Source: UBA3103 sp002365855 (GTDB lineage Bacteria; Bacillota; Desulfotomaculia; Desulfotomaculales; Pelotomaculaceae). Taken from it: a stretch of 41,180 nt of DNA. The notes beneath the pieces were generated by a model that did no database searches, was not told the DNA's origin, and worked only from the letters and a program-made list of their open reading frames with translations. Location of the stretch: contig DAOURR010000013.1 in NCBI GenBank assembly GCA_030627625.1, positions 1 through 41,180 on the forward strand, in the 5' to 3' direction. Shown in pieces: positions 22,331 to 31,472 of this stretch. The first letter of the stretch is position 1, and each line of letters opens with the position of its first letter. The translations under genes were made by a program, and so were the position numbers.

Positions 22331-25300
22331 GTGACCCAACTTACCGATGCAGGTCAAAAAGTTTTTAACGCGCGTTACGCGCTGAGGGATGAAAAAGGTA
22401 ACATTATTGAAACGTTTGAGCAGGCGGTTTACCGCCTTGCCCGGGCAGCAGCGGGCGCCGAAAAAGAAAACCAGAAACATTGGGAAGAAAAATTCGCCAG
22501 TTTGATGGGTGAGCTTCTATTTGTTCCCTCTACTCCCATCTGGGCCAACATGGGAAAACTTGACCGGCCCTGGCAGCCTTCCGCGTGCTTTGTTCTGTCT
22601 GTGGAAGATACACTGCATTCCATGTATGAGACATTGATGTCGACCGCCCTTGTTTTTAAATCCGGCGGCGGCGTGGGATATAACTTCAGCAACATCAGGC
22701 CGCGTGGTGCCCTGGTGCAGTCAACCAAGGGCAAGGCTTCCGGCGTTGTTGAACTGGTCAAGCTTTACAATGCCTCCTCCAACATGGTCATGCAGGGCGG
22801 CGTGCGCCGGGGAGCTTCAATGGCAATAATGAACATTGACCATCCGGAAATTGTTGATTTCATCAATGCCAAGCTGGATGGCGGCCTTACCAACTTCAAC
22901 CTGTCGGTTGGTGTCACGGATGCTTTTATGGAAGCCCTCGAGCAGGGAGCCGAGTGGCAGCTTTCCTTTAACGGCCAGGTACACGAAGTAATCCCCGCAT
23001 CCGAACTATGGGAATTTATAGTTAAAGCAGCTCATGCCTGCGGCGACCCGGGTATTATTTTTATTGACCGCCTGCAGAGGCACAACCCCGTACAGGAAAG
23101 GGTAATCAATGCAACCAATCCCTGCATTACAGGAGAAACCTGGGTCTCAACAGCTGAAGGCCCACGTATGGTTAAGGACCTTCTCGGCAGGCAGTTTAGG
23201 GCCATTATCAACGGAAAACCCTATAAAACCGGAGTAAACGGGTTTTTTAAGACTGCGACAAAGACAGTTGTAAGCCTGAACACTCTTGAAGGTCATAGCC
23301 TTAGGCTCACCGCTGATCACAAAGTACTTCGCGTAATTGACAAAACCCGCCATGTTTTAAAGAGTGAATGGACACTTGCTTCCAACCTGGCGCCCGGTGA
23401 TAAGATTGCCCTGCATAATCATCGACTCCTTAAGAAGTGGCCCGGTTCTTTAACTGAAGGGGAGGGATACCTGCTGGGCCTCCTGGTTGGAGACGGGGTT
23501 TTAAAGAATGATTCCGCCGTTCTGAGCGTCTGGCACAGGGAACCTGCCGTGAATGACACCGGGTTGAACGGTAGTTTCTCCATGATGAAGGCGGCGTTAG
23601 ATTTTGCCATGGAATTACCCCACCGCCGTGACTTCACCGGATGGTCCCTGATAAGGGGGCGGAACGAGTACAGGTTAAAGTTGGGATACCTGAAAGATCT
23701 GTCCGAAAGAATGGGGTTGCGACCAGGGAACAAAACGATTACGCCTGAAATAGAAAAAGCCTCTTCTGACGGTTACGCCGGCTTTTTAAGGGGGTTTTTC
23801 GATGCAGACGGTACAGTTCTCGGAGACCAGAACAAGGGAGTAAGCATTCGCCTGTCACAGAGCAATTTAGAAATCCTTCACGCCGTTCAGCGGATGCTGC
23901 TGAGATTCGGTATTGCCAGCACCGTTTATGAGAACAGGCGGCCCGCTGGTGTAAAACTCCTGCCGGACGAAAAGGGTGGACTAAAAGAATATAGTGTCAA
24001 GACGCAGCATGAACTGGTAATCAGTAATGATAACATCCTGGTTTTTGCTGACTGTATTAACTTTGGGGATAGTGAAAAGAACAAAAAGTTAAACCGGTTA
24101 ATTGAAGGTTACAGGCGAAATGTCAATCGCGAGCGCTTTTTAGCAACAGTATCATCTATTACCGAGGACGGCACAGAAGATGTCTACGACGTGCAGGTGC
24201 CGGGTGTTAACGCTTTTGACGCCAATGGCATCTTTGCACATAACTGCGGCGAACAACCTTTATACCCGGGCGAATCCTGCCTCTTGGGAAGCATAAACCT
24301 GGCCCGGATGTTATCAGAAGACAGCCGGATCAACCATGACTTGTTTAAAGATACGGTTTCTACTGCTGTCCGATTCCTGGACAACCTTATAGATGTCGCA
24401 GAGTACCCTCTGCCTTTAATTGCGGAAGCAACCAGGGCAACACGAAAAATCGGCCTGGGCTTCACAGGCCTTGCCGACGCCCTGATTAGGGCGGGTCTGC
24501 CCTATGACTCCAAAGATGGCAGAAAATATGCGGGTTATATTACAGAGCTGATGAGGAAAACTGCCGGCGAAACCTCCCGGGAACTGGCAGAGGAAAAAGG
24601 CTGTTTCCCTGAGTGGGAGCACAGCACATTTTACCCCGAAGAGAAACGAAGAAACGCCACCTGCGTCACTATTGCTCCAACCGGCTCTGTAACTACCATG
24701 GCCGGCTGCGAAGGATACGGCATCGAACCGATATTTGCGGTAGCTTACAAGAAATCAACTTATGTAGCAGGGGATTTTGAAGTATTCAGCCCGTTGTTCC
24801 TTGAAGCGTGCCGGAGGCACGGAGTTGCAAAAGACATCCTGGAGGAAGTGGCCCGGCGGGGCGACTGCCAGGGCATAGACGGGATCCCTGAAGAAATATC
24901 AGCGATTTTTAAAGGAGCTCAAGAGATTTCCCCTGAGAATCATATTCTAATGCAGGCTGAAGTTCAAAACCATGTGGACAATGCCGTCAGCAAAACTATC
25001 AACCTGCCAAAAACCGCCACTACTGAAGATATTGAACAATGTTACAGTATGGCCTACGAACTCGGTTTAAAAGGCATTACAGTTTTCCGCGACGGTTGTA
25101 AAGAAGGCACGGTAACAGTGGGCAGGAAGGCAGACTCTCCGGGGAAAACAGTGTTAAGTCGCGGTGAAATATTACCCAGGCCGAGAAGCGCCCACGGTAT
25201 GACCCACCGGCTGGATACCGGCTGTGGCAAGCTGTATCTCACCGTCAATTACCAGCCTGACAGCGGCGAGATTTTAGAAACGTTCATCACTACCGGGTCA

Positions 25301-25651
25301 GACGGCGGCTGCCTGGTATATACCGAGGCCGCATCAAGGCTTATCAGCCTGGCGATTCGCGGGGGTATACCGGTTGAAGAGATAGTCGAGCAGTTACAGG
25401 GCACTCACTCCTGCCCTTCTTACATGCTTGCCAAAGGCAAGGGCAGAAACCTTTCGCCCGGCAAGTCCTGCGCTTCGGCGATAGCATACAAGATAGCTAA
25501 AATTAAAGCAGAGTTGGATAAGAGGTTCAACGGAGACAGCGGACATGAAGAAATGATGGCGGATGGAACCCTGTTTTGCGAGTGTGGGCAAATACTTGAG
25601 CGGGCCGAAGGGTGTTTGATTTGCAGAAGCTGCGGTTTCTCGAAATGCTAA
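22331..25651 (+). CDS. nrdJ: Adenosylcobalamin-dependent ribonucleotide reductase (class II), intein-containing
   Basis: Reduces ribonucleotides to deoxyribonucleotides with coenzyme B12, without oxygen. The precursor has 1106 residues; removing the intein (265-638) leaves 732. Extein signatures: SACFVLSVEDTL (first active-site Cys), ALVFKSGGGVGYNFSNIRP, QGGVRRGASMA, CGDPGIIFIDR, the NPCGE finger loop (N263, P264, then C639, G640, E641 after splicing), PTGSVTTMAGCEGYGIEP, NLPKTATTEDIE, and a C-terminal TSCPD domain (GSDGGCL, THSCPS) with a zinc ribbon CECGQILERAEGCLICRSCG. The NPCGE cysteine is the thiyl-radical residue in this family, so splicing is needed for activity. GTG 22331 follows AAAGGTGG. 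No other RNR gene is in the window. Confidence 0.96.
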   Translation: MTQLTDAGQKVFNARYALRDEKGNIIETFEQAVYRLARAAAGAEKENQKHWEEKFASLMGELLFVPSTPIWANMGKLDRPWQPSACFVLSVEDTLHSMYETLMSTALVFKSGGGVGYNFSNIRPRGALVQSTKGKASGVVELVKLYNASSNMVMQGGVRRGASMAIMNIDHPEIVDFINAKLDGGLTNFNLSVGVTDAFMEALEQGAEWQLSFNGQVHEVIPASELWEFIVKAAHACGDPGIIFIDRLQRHNPVQERVINATNPCITGETWVSTAEGPRMVKDLLGRQFRAIINGKPYKTGVNGFFKTATKTVVSLNTLEGHSLRLTADHKVLRVIDKTRHVLKSEWTLASNLAPGDKIALHNHRLLKKWPGSLTEGEGYLLGLLVGDGVLKNDSAVLSVWHREPAVNDTGLNGSFSMMKAALDFAMELPHRRDFTGWSLIRGRNEYRLKLGYLKDLSERMGLRPGNKTITPEIEKASSDGYAGFLRGFFDADGTVLGDQNKGVSIRLSQSNLEILHAVQRMLLRFGIASTVYENRRPAGVKLLPDEKGGLKEYSVKTQHELVISNDNILVFADCINFGDSEKNKKLNRLIEGYRRNVNRERFLATVSSITEDGTEDVYDVQVPGVNAFDANGIFAHNCGEQPLYPGESCLLGSINLARMLSEDSRINHDLFKDTVSTAVRFLDNLIDVAEYPLPLIAEATRATRKIGLGFTGLADALIRAGLPYDSKDGRKYAGYITELMRKTAGETSRELAEEKGCFPEWEHSTFYPEEKRRNATCVTIAPTGSVTTMAGCEGYGIEPIFAVAYKKSTYVAGDFEVFSPLFLEACRRHGVAKDILEEVARRGDCQGIDGIPEEISAIFKGAQEISPENHILMQAEVQNHVDNAVSKTINLPKTATTEDIEQCYSMAYELGLKGITVFRDGCKEGTVTVGRKADSPGKTVLSRGEILPRPRSAHGMTHRLDTGCGKLYLTVNYQPDSGEILETFITTGSDGGCLVYTEAASRLISLAIRGGIPVEEIVEQLQGTHSCPSYMLAKGKGRNLSPGKSCASAIAYKIAKIKAELDKRFNGDSGHEEMMADGTLFCECGQILERAEGCLICRSCGFSKC
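23123..24244 (+). mobile_element. Intein with LAGLIDADG homing endonuclease inside nrdJ
   Basis: In-frame insertion of 374 residues (265-638 of the precursor). It begins C265 (CITGETWVSTAEGP, splicing block A), has block B LTADHKV with the T-x-x-H motif, two dodecapeptides GYLLGLLVGDGV and GFLRGFFDADGT (blocks C and E, each with the acidic residue), block F DVYDVQVPGVNAFDANGIFA and the terminal HN, followed by extein C639. All splicing residues (Cys1, block B His, penultimate His, terminal Asn, Cys+1) and both endonuclease aspartates are present, so it looks active for splicing and possibly for homing. The insertion point, NATNP^CGEQPLY, is a conserved motif used by RNR inteins. Confidence 0.95.
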
Positions 25652-25840
25652 GTGGATGTTCAAACAAGTGAGTCAGCCAAAATTATTTCTTACAGTAAAA
25701 TACAATTTCGTGTTTTCCTATACCGAGTTTTTTTTCAAAATACCCGCACTTGCATAAAAATATAAAATATATTTTTTTTGAAGCCTCCACCAGCGACTCA
25801 AAATTACCCTGCCCCTATTCCTAACCGGTCATTCTCGTAG

Positions 25841-25885
25841 AAAAAAGTGGCCCCGCTGCTTAAAAACAGTTTACTGCAGGGCCAC
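25841..25885 (-). terminator. Intrinsic terminator of the DUF5320 gene
   Basis: On the minus strand, GTGGCCC (25885-25879) pairs with GGGCCAC (25853-25847) across a partly paired 25-base interior, followed by TTTTTTC. It may also slow plus-strand transcripts from nrdJ. The rest of 25652-25840 is AT-rich with no supported gene. Confidence 0.6.
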
Positions 25886-25915
25886 CTTCCATGTCTACAC
25901 ATTTGTTTTTGTGAA

Positions 25916-26299
25916 TTAACCTTCGCTTTCTGAACCTTCAAGTTCAGAGAGTCTCTTTTCAATTTGGGATAGCTGATCCTTCAGAATTTTTGCTTCACTT
26001 GACAGATAAGCTTTTTCATCTTGCGGGTCAGGCTGGTTGTTATAGGTATAATTAGGTACAGGGATGTATTGCTGAGCGCTATACTGGTATCCCCCGCTGA
26101 AAGGACGTCTTAAACAGCGTCCCCGGAATCCCCGGCCGTTGCTCTGGCCGAAACCCGCTCCCTGTCCGCGCCCATAGCCATACCCGAAAAACGGTACCGA
26201 ATTCATATAACCCGGCGCTCCATTGCCAGCGCAATACCCGGTTCCTCTACCACTGCGAGGCCCTAATCCAAGCGGTCCAGTCCTGTCTCCTCCAGGCAT
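25916..26299 (-). CDS. DUF5320 family protein
   Basis: A 127-residue protein with the family's N-terminal signature MPGGDRTGPLGLGPRSGRGTG then YCAG. A Gly/Phe/Tyr/Arg-rich low-complexity middle (about 24-75) and a C-terminal coiled coil of about 35 residues (LSSEAKILKDQLSQIEKRLS) follow. ATG 26299 is set by the motif and by AAGGAGGTG upstream. It lies about 100 bases downstream of the DUF134 gene on the same strand, and DUF5320 and DUF134 genes recur together near dinitrogenase-cofactor-like (NifX/NafY-type) and MRP/NBP35 genes in anaerobes. No function is established. No transport or enzyme motif is visible. Confidence 0.85.
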   Translation of the reverse strand: MPGGDRTGPLGLGPRSGRGTGYCAGNGAPGYMNSVPFFGYGYGRGQGAGFGQSNGRGFRGRCLRRPFSGGYQYSAQQYIPVPNYTYNNQPDPQDEKAYLSSEAKILKDQLSQIEKRLSELEGSESEG

Positions 26300-26398
26300 A
26301 ATGGTACACCTCCTTCTTTTAATATTCATGTATTTAAGAGCAAATAAAACCGTTGAAAAACATACAACCGGCTATTATAAACATCTGTAATCTGTCAA

Positions 26399-26857
26399 TT
26401 ACCTTCTCCTCCTACCCGGCCCTGCCCACGGCGGGGGGCCCCATCCATGTCCGTGGTGGTGGTTTGAATGTTCCGTCCCACACGACGGACACAGCTGGTT
26501 CCTTCCCCTCTTTGCGTCAAGGAGATTTTCCCATTCATAACCGCAGGAATGGCAAAACCAGCGTCCGACTATCTTGTGATTTCCAAACTCTATTCTTATT
26601 GTCTTCCCTTCTATTATTGCAGCGGCCAACTTGGTTCTGGCCGAAGTTAAAATTCTTTGAAAAGTGCTTTGGGCCAGTTGCATGTATTCGGCTGACTCCT
26701 GTTGATCCAGACCTAAATAATCTTTAAGCCGTAAAGCTTCCCATTCGTCGATGTTGATGATAATTTCACCGGCTTCCGGTACCTGGACTCCGCCAGGACT
26801 AAAATATGTTACAGTTGGAAAAAAACCAACCCGGCGCGGTTTCGGCGGTCTGGGCAC
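26399..26857 (-). CDS. DUF134 family DNA-binding protein with zinc ribbon
   Basis: A 152-residue predicted regulator. The N terminus MPRPPKPRRVGFFPTVTYF is diagnostic of DUF134. The middle has a sigma-70 region 4-like helix-turn-helix (about 38-80: EWEALRLKDYLGLDQQESAE, MQLAQSTFQRIL). The C terminus has a zinc ribbon (C102-x2-C105, C123-x2-C126) and a His/Gly/Pro-rich tail (HHHGHGW) that may bind metal. It is transcribed from a perfect consensus promoter with a TGGGTATATACCCA operator, which suggests autoregulation. The adjacent downstream DUF5320 gene is a likely target or partner. The signal is unknown; a metal is plausible from the tail. Confidence 0.9.
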   Translation of the reverse strand: MPRPPKPRRVGFFPTVTYFSPGGVQVPEAGEIIINIDEWEALRLKDYLGLDQQESAEYMQLAQSTFQRILTSARTKLAAAIIEGKTIRIEFGNHKIVGRWFCHSCGYEWENLLDAKRGRNQLCPSCGTEHSNHHHGHGWGPPPWAGPGRRRR

Positions 26858-26918
26858 TTGAATTCACTTCCTCTTTCCTATCTAAACTTAGTTTGTTTAT
26901 CCTGTGGAAAATTATTAA

Positions 26919-26966
26919 TGGGTATATACCCAATACCATTATAAAATAATTATGGGTATATGTCAA
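26919..26966 (-). promoter_or_regulatory. Perfect sigma-A promoter with palindromic operator, DUF134 gene
   Basis: On the minus strand, TTGACA (26966-26961), exactly 17 bases, TATAAT (26943-26938): a full consensus promoter. The palindrome TGGGTATATACCCA (26919-26932) covers the expected start of transcription. A second half-site, ATATACCCA, occupies the -35/spacer region (26961-26953). Such a strong promoter with two operator elements implies tight repression. The start codon is about 60 bases downstream. Confidence 0.8.
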
Positions 26967-27073
26967 AAACTTTTAAATTTTTTTTTGTGGGTGAAGATTC
27001 AAATATGTGGTCAAGCCCCATTTTACTAATAATTTTTCTTATGAAACACAAAAACCGCCAAGCGACGGTCACC

Positions 27074-27101
27074 AAAAACTCAGGCGCCGGGTGCCTGAGT
27101 T
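27074..27101 (-). terminator. Intrinsic terminator of the D-amino acid aminotransferase gene
   Basis: On the minus strand: AACTCAGGC, 7-base loop, GCCTGAGTT, then TTTGG. It lies about 70 bases after the stop codon. No gene is seen between 26967 and 27173. Confidence 0.7.
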
Positions 27102-27173
27102 ATGCATAAGTTATGCGATATTTCTATCAAAGACCTCGAAAATTTTACATTGTCTGTACAACTATAAAAACCC

Positions 27174-28010
27174 TTACCGGAGCGCGACAAAACCTTCATG
27201 AATACGCGCTGTTACAGGGCCGGGCTTCCCATTCCCGATTATATTTCCGTCAACATTGACCACCGGCACGATTTCAGCGATAGTTCCTGTAATGAAAACC
27301 TCCTCCGCCTTCATCAGTTCAGAAATATTAAAAGGCTCGACCCTGGCCCTCACACCTAGAGAATCAGCCACCTCCAGGACAAAGTGCCGGGTAACACCTG
27401 AAAGTATCCGGTTGTCCGCCGGGTGAGTCATTAAAACTTCATCCTTAAAGATGAAGATATTACTGGAGGCGCCCTCCGTAACTGTCCCATACTCCAGCAC
27501 AAAAACAGCCTCATCCGCCCCGGCTTGATGTGCCCTGTGCTTGGCCAGTACGCCGGCCTGCAGTGAAATGGTTTTTATGTTGCACATCTGCCACCGGAAC
27601 TCGGGTATGGTTATTACCTTAATTCCTTCGCTGTACATAGCAGGGGGTATCTCAGTCATATTACGGACGGTTATCAATAAATTTGGCTGCAGGTCCTCTT
27701 TAAAAACGTGGCTTCTGGGAGCTGTGCCGCGGGTCACCTGGATATATATTATCGCTTCCTTGATCCCGCTTTTTGCAAGGATATTTTCCGCTATGTCTTT
27801 AAGCTTTATTAATCCCCAGGGCAAGGTTATCTCTACAGCTGCCGCGCTCGATTCCAGGCGATTCAGATGCTCTTCAGGGGCAAACATCACCCCGTCATAG
27901 GCCCTTACAACTTCATATACACCGTCGCCAAAGTTATAGCCGCGGTCAGCAATTGAAACAAAGGCATCTTTAAGAGGACCCAGCCAACCGTTCAGATAAG
28001 CCAATTCCAT
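27174..28010 (-). CDS. dat: D-amino acid aminotransferase (class IV)
   Basis: A cytoplasmic PLP enzyme of fold type IV (278 residues) that interconverts D-alanine/D-glutamate-type amino acids, supplying D-glutamate or D-alanine for peptidoglycan. Signatures: YLNGWLGPLKDAFVSIADRG, GDGVYEVVRAYDG, the R-x-H pair in TRGTAPRSHVF (R99, H101) typical of D-amino acid aminotransferase, the PLP lysine K146 in RWQMCNIKTISLQAGVLAK, and GTVTEGASSNIF with its glutamate. These favour DAAT over branched-chain (IlvE) or aminodeoxychorismate lyase relatives. ATG 28010 follows GGGAAGGTG. It is monocistronic. Confidence 0.88.
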   Translation of the reverse strand: MELAYLNGWLGPLKDAFVSIADRGYNFGDGVYEVVRAYDGVMFAPEEHLNRLESSAAAVEITLPWGLIKLKDIAENILAKSGIKEAIIYIQVTRGTAPRSHVFKEDLQPNLLITVRNMTEIPPAMYSEGIKVITIPEFRWQMCNIKTISLQAGVLAKHRAHQAGADEAVFVLEYGTVTEGASSNIFIFKDEVLMTHPADNRILSGVTRHFVLEVADSLGVRARVEPFNISELMKAEEVFITGTIAEIVPVVNVDGNIIGNGKPGPVTARIHEGFVALR

Positions 28011-28168
28011 CAACAATCACCTTCCCTGGGGCTCTAAGATAACTTTAATTATTCACCTTTGGACTATATCTTTCCTTCTTGAGAAGTGTAAAGAATAACT
28101 TAGACTTTCATGGAGCTGAGGGGTCACCATCAGTAGGATGAAATAACCTATTTTTCATTAGATAAAAT

Positions 28169-28259
28169 TTAATAACTTAGGTACCGGGTACCGATTCCCA
28201 TTTTACCAATAACTTAATAACTTAGGTACCCGGTACGGTACGTACGGTACCTACGGTAC
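28169..28259. repeat. GGTACC repeat cluster abutting carB
   Basis: Two copies of the motif TTAATAACTTAGGTACC (28169 and 28214), the second identical over 25 bases to the inverted copy at 21623-21647. They are followed by GTAC/GGTACC short repeats (GGTACGGTACGTACGGTACC, then TACGGTACC) that run directly into the carB stop codon at 28262-28260. The second half reads as a degenerate 6-10-base tandem repeat. Nothing else is recognised in 28011-28168. Confidence 0.7.
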
Positions 28260-31200
28260 CTACGAGTGATATTCTTGTAAAGATTTTACACCGGCTTCCT
28301 CAAAGTTATTTTCTATATAAGCCGCGATACCTCTGGCACTGGCCAGGGCTGCCGACAGGGTGGTGATGTACGGGACGTTATACTTGATTGCTGTCTTGCG
28401 GATATAAGAGTCATCGTGTTGGCTGAGTTTTCCGGACGGGGTGTTGATCACCAGGTTGATCTCCTTATTTGTAATGCCATCGACTATATTGGGGCGGCCC
28501 TGAAATAATTTTTTTATCTCTTCGGATATGATCCCATTTTTTTTCAGGAAATTGTGGGTTCCTTCCGTAGCTTTAATCTTAAAGCCCAGCTTGCTAAATT
28601 CCCTGGCTGTTTCCAGTACAGCCGGCTTGTCCTGATCGGTCACACTGATCAGAACGGTTCCGGATATGGGAAGAGGAGTCTGTGTCGCTTCTTGAGCTTT
28701 ATAAAACGCCAGGCCAAATGAGTCGGCGATTCCCAATACTTCACCGGTCGAACGCATTTCCGGCCCCAGTACCGGGTCGACTTCCTGGAACATATTAAAC
28801 GGAAAAACTGCCTCTTTTACCCCGAAATGAGGAATTCTTTTTGAGATTAGTCTGTTGATGGAGGACTTTTTACCTGTTTTGGCCGCTAACATTATTTCCG
28901 TGGCAATCCGGGCCATTGAGACATTACAGACTTTTGACACAAGGGGAACGGTCCGTGAAGCTCTCGGATTGGCTTCCAGAACATAGACCTTGTCATCGGC
29001 AATGGCGTACTGCATATTCATCAGGCCAACCACGTTCAGTTCTCTGGCAATCTTCTTGGTATATTCCACAATTGTTTCAAGATGTTTGGCTTCAATACTA
29101 ATCGGCGGAATCACACAGGCCGAGTCTCCGGAATGGATGCCTGCCAGTTCAATATGCTCCATTACAGCCGGCACAAAAGCGTCTGTGCCATCGGCGATTG
29201 CGTCCGCTTCCGCTTCAACAGCATCTTTCAGGAATCTATCGATCAGAATAGGTCTTTCCGGCGTAACCCCGACTGCGGCAGCCAGGTACTGGCTGAGCAT
29301 CTCCTCATCATAAACAACTTCCATCCCGCGCCCGCCCAAAACATATGAAGGCCGGACCATCAAAGGATAGCCAATCCGGTTAGCGATGGCCAGGGCTTCC
29401 TCAAAATTTACCGCCATACCGGATTCCGGCATGGGTATATCAAGTTTCTCCATGATCTTACGGAACCGGTCGCGGTCTTCAGCGAGGTCGATAGTTTCCG
29501 GTGTGGTGCCGAGAATTTTCACCCCGGCTTTAGCCAGTTCAGCGGCGATATTCAAGGGGGTCTGCCCTCCGAACTGAACGATTACTCCCAGCGGCTTTTC
29601 CTTTTCGTATATGCTCAGCACATCTTCCACTGTCAGTGGTTCAAAGTACAGCTTATCCGATGTGTCATAGTCAGTTGAGACCGTTTCTGGATTGCAGTTG
29701 ACAATAACTGTCTCGTAGCCCAGATCGCGCAGGGCAAAGGCCGCGTGTACGCAGCAGTAGTCAAACTCAATTCCCTGACCGATCCTGTTGGGACCTCCGC
29801 CCAGGACCATCACTTTCTGCCGGTCGCTGGATATGGTCTGATCAGGAGCGTTGTAGGTGGAGAAATAGTAAGCTGCGTTTTCGACACCGCTTACCGGAAC
29901 AGCCTCCCATCCTTCTACTATCCCTAAAGCGGTTCTGCGCAGGCGGATTTCTGTTTCCGGCAGGTTTAGCAGCATGGCTAAATAACGGTCGGCAAAACCG
30001 TTCTTTTTAGCCTGGGCCAGCAGTTCGTCCGGTAATTGCCCCTGCTTGTGCTTTAGTATCTCTTCTTCCAGCAAAACAAGTTCTTTCATTTGCTCTATAA
30101 ACCATGGTTTTATGTGGGTCAACCGGTAAAGCTGCTCAATATCGGCACCCTTGCGCAATGCCTCATACATGATAAACTGGCGTTCACTCGACGGCTCTGT
30201 TAATAGCGACAGCAATTCCTCCAGGGAGCGCCGGTTAAAATCCCTGGCGAAACCTAACCCGTAACGATTGGTTTCCAGGGATCTGATCGCCTTTTGAAAC
30301 GCCTCTTTATAGTTTTTGCCGATGCTCATAACTTCACCGACAGCCCGCATCTGTGTCCCCAGGCGGTCATGGGCGCCGGGAAACTTCTCAAAGGCCCAGC
30401 GGGCAAACTTTATGACCACATAATCACCTGAAGGGGTATATTTATCCAGGGTGCCATCCCGCCAGTAGGGTATTTCGTCCAGAGTCAAACCGGCCGCCAG
30501 CATTGTAGATATCAAAGCGATGGGAAAACCGGTGGCTTTTGAAGCCAACGCAGAGGAGCGGGAGGTGCGGGGATTTATTTCAATGATAACCACCCGGCCG
30601 GTTTTGGGATCGTGAGCGAACTGAATATTGGTTCCGCCAACTACTTCTATGGCTTCCACAACGTCATAGGAGTATTTTTGCAGCCGTTGTTGAAGCTCGG
30701 GGCTGATAGTCAGCATCGGGGCACTGCAGAAGGAATCACCTGTATGCACACCCATGGCATCAATGTTTTCAATGAAGCAAACGGTAATCATCTGGTTTTT
30801 GGCGTCCCGAACGACTTCCAGCTCCAGTTCCTCCCAACCCAGTACTGATTCCTCAACCAGGATTTGACCCACCAGACTGGCGGCAATCCCACGATTGGCG
30901 ACAGTCCTTAACTCTTCAACATTATATACCAGGCCGCCGCCGGTGCCTCCCATAGTGTAGGCGGGACGGATAACCACGGGGTATCCCAGTTCCTGGGCGA
31001 TACTTTCAGCTTCCTCAACACTGTAGGCCGGTTTGCTGCGGGGCATTTCAATGCCCAGCCGGTTCATCGTTTCTTTGAAGGCGATCCGGTCTTCACCACG
31101 TTCAATGGCATCTACCTGTACACCGATTACCTGGACACCATATTTTTCCAAAATACCGGTCTTGTATAGTTCCGAACTCAAGTTTAAAGCCGACTGACCC

Positions 31201-31472
31201 CCTAAATTTGGCAGCAGCGCGTCAGGCCGTTCTTTAGCTATAATGTCAGACAGGCTTTTTAAATTTAGTGGCTCAATGTAAGTTACATCCGCAATTCCCG
31301 GATCCGTCATAATTGTCGCTGGATTTGAATTAACTAAAACAATCTGGTAACCTAATTTCCGCAGGGCTTTGCAAGCTTGGGTACCGGAATAGTCAAATTC
31401 ACAAGCCTGTCCAATCACAATCGGGCCTGAACCAATAATTAGAATCTTATTAATGTCGGTTCGTTTTGGCAT
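28260..31472 (-). CDS. carB: Carbamoyl-phosphate synthase large subunit
   Basis: Makes carbamoyl phosphate from bicarbonate, ammonia (from the CarA glutaminase) and two ATP, for pyrimidine and arginine synthesis. The 1070 residues match the family's length. They contain the duplicated synthetase halves, each with a pre-ATP-grasp domain (KILIIGSGPIVIGQACEFDY near the start; KVMVLGGGPNRIGQGIEFDY at about 555) and an ATP-grasp (YTMGGTGGG; SYVLGGRGMEVVYD), and a C-terminal MGS-like allosteric domain (about 935-1065, with VNTPSGK). ATG 31472 follows GGAGGG. carA and pyr or arg genes are absent nearby, so the small subunit must be elsewhere. The stop codon abuts the GGTACC repeat cluster. Confidence 0.98.
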   Translation of the reverse strand: MPKRTDINKILIIGSGPIVIGQACEFDYSGTQACKALRKLGYQIVLVNSNPATIMTDPGIADVTYIEPLNLKSLSDIIAKERPDALLPNLGGQSALNLSSELYKTGILEKYGVQVIGVQVDAIERGEDRIAFKETMNRLGIEMPRSKPAYSVEEAESIAQELGYPVVIRPAYTMGGTGGGLVYNVEELRTVANRGIAASLVGQILVEESVLGWEELELEVVRDAKNQMITVCFIENIDAMGVHTGDSFCSAPMLTISPELQQRLQKYSYDVVEAIEVVGGTNIQFAHDPKTGRVVIIEINPRTSRSSALASKATGFPIALISTMLAAGLTLDEIPYWRDGTLDKYTPSGDYVVIKFARWAFEKFPGAHDRLGTQMRAVGEVMSIGKNYKEAFQKAIRSLETNRYGLGFARDFNRRSLEELLSLLTEPSSERQFIMYEALRKGADIEQLYRLTHIKPWFIEQMKELVLLEEEILKHKQGQLPDELLAQAKKNGFADRYLAMLLNLPETEIRLRRTALGIVEGWEAVPVSGVENAAYYFSTYNAPDQTISSDRQKVMVLGGGPNRIGQGIEFDYCCVHAAFALRDLGYETVIVNCNPETVSTDYDTSDKLYFEPLTVEDVLSIYEKEKPLGVIVQFGGQTPLNIAAELAKAGVKILGTTPETIDLAEDRDRFRKIMEKLDIPMPESGMAVNFEEALAIANRIGYPLMVRPSYVLGGRGMEVVYDEEMLSQYLAAAVGVTPERPILIDRFLKDAVEAEADAIADGTDAFVPAVMEHIELAGIHSGDSACVIPPISIEAKHLETIVEYTKKIARELNVVGLMNMQYAIADDKVYVLEANPRASRTVPLVSKVCNVSMARIATEIMLAAKTGKKSSINRLISKRIPHFGVKEAVFPFNMFQEVDPVLGPEMRSTGEVLGIADSFGLAFYKAQEATQTPLPISGTVLISVTDQDKPAVLETAREFSKLGFKIKATEGTHNFLKKNGIISEEIKKLFQGRPNIVDGITNKEINLVINTPSGKLSQHDDSYIRKTAIKYNVPYITTLSAALASARGIAAYIENNFEEAGVKSLQEYHS

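Noticed and set aside
28169..28259. Short CRISPR array
   Set aside because: The repeats are irregular in spacing, there are no constant spacers and no cas genes; it is a degenerate tandem/palindromic repeat.
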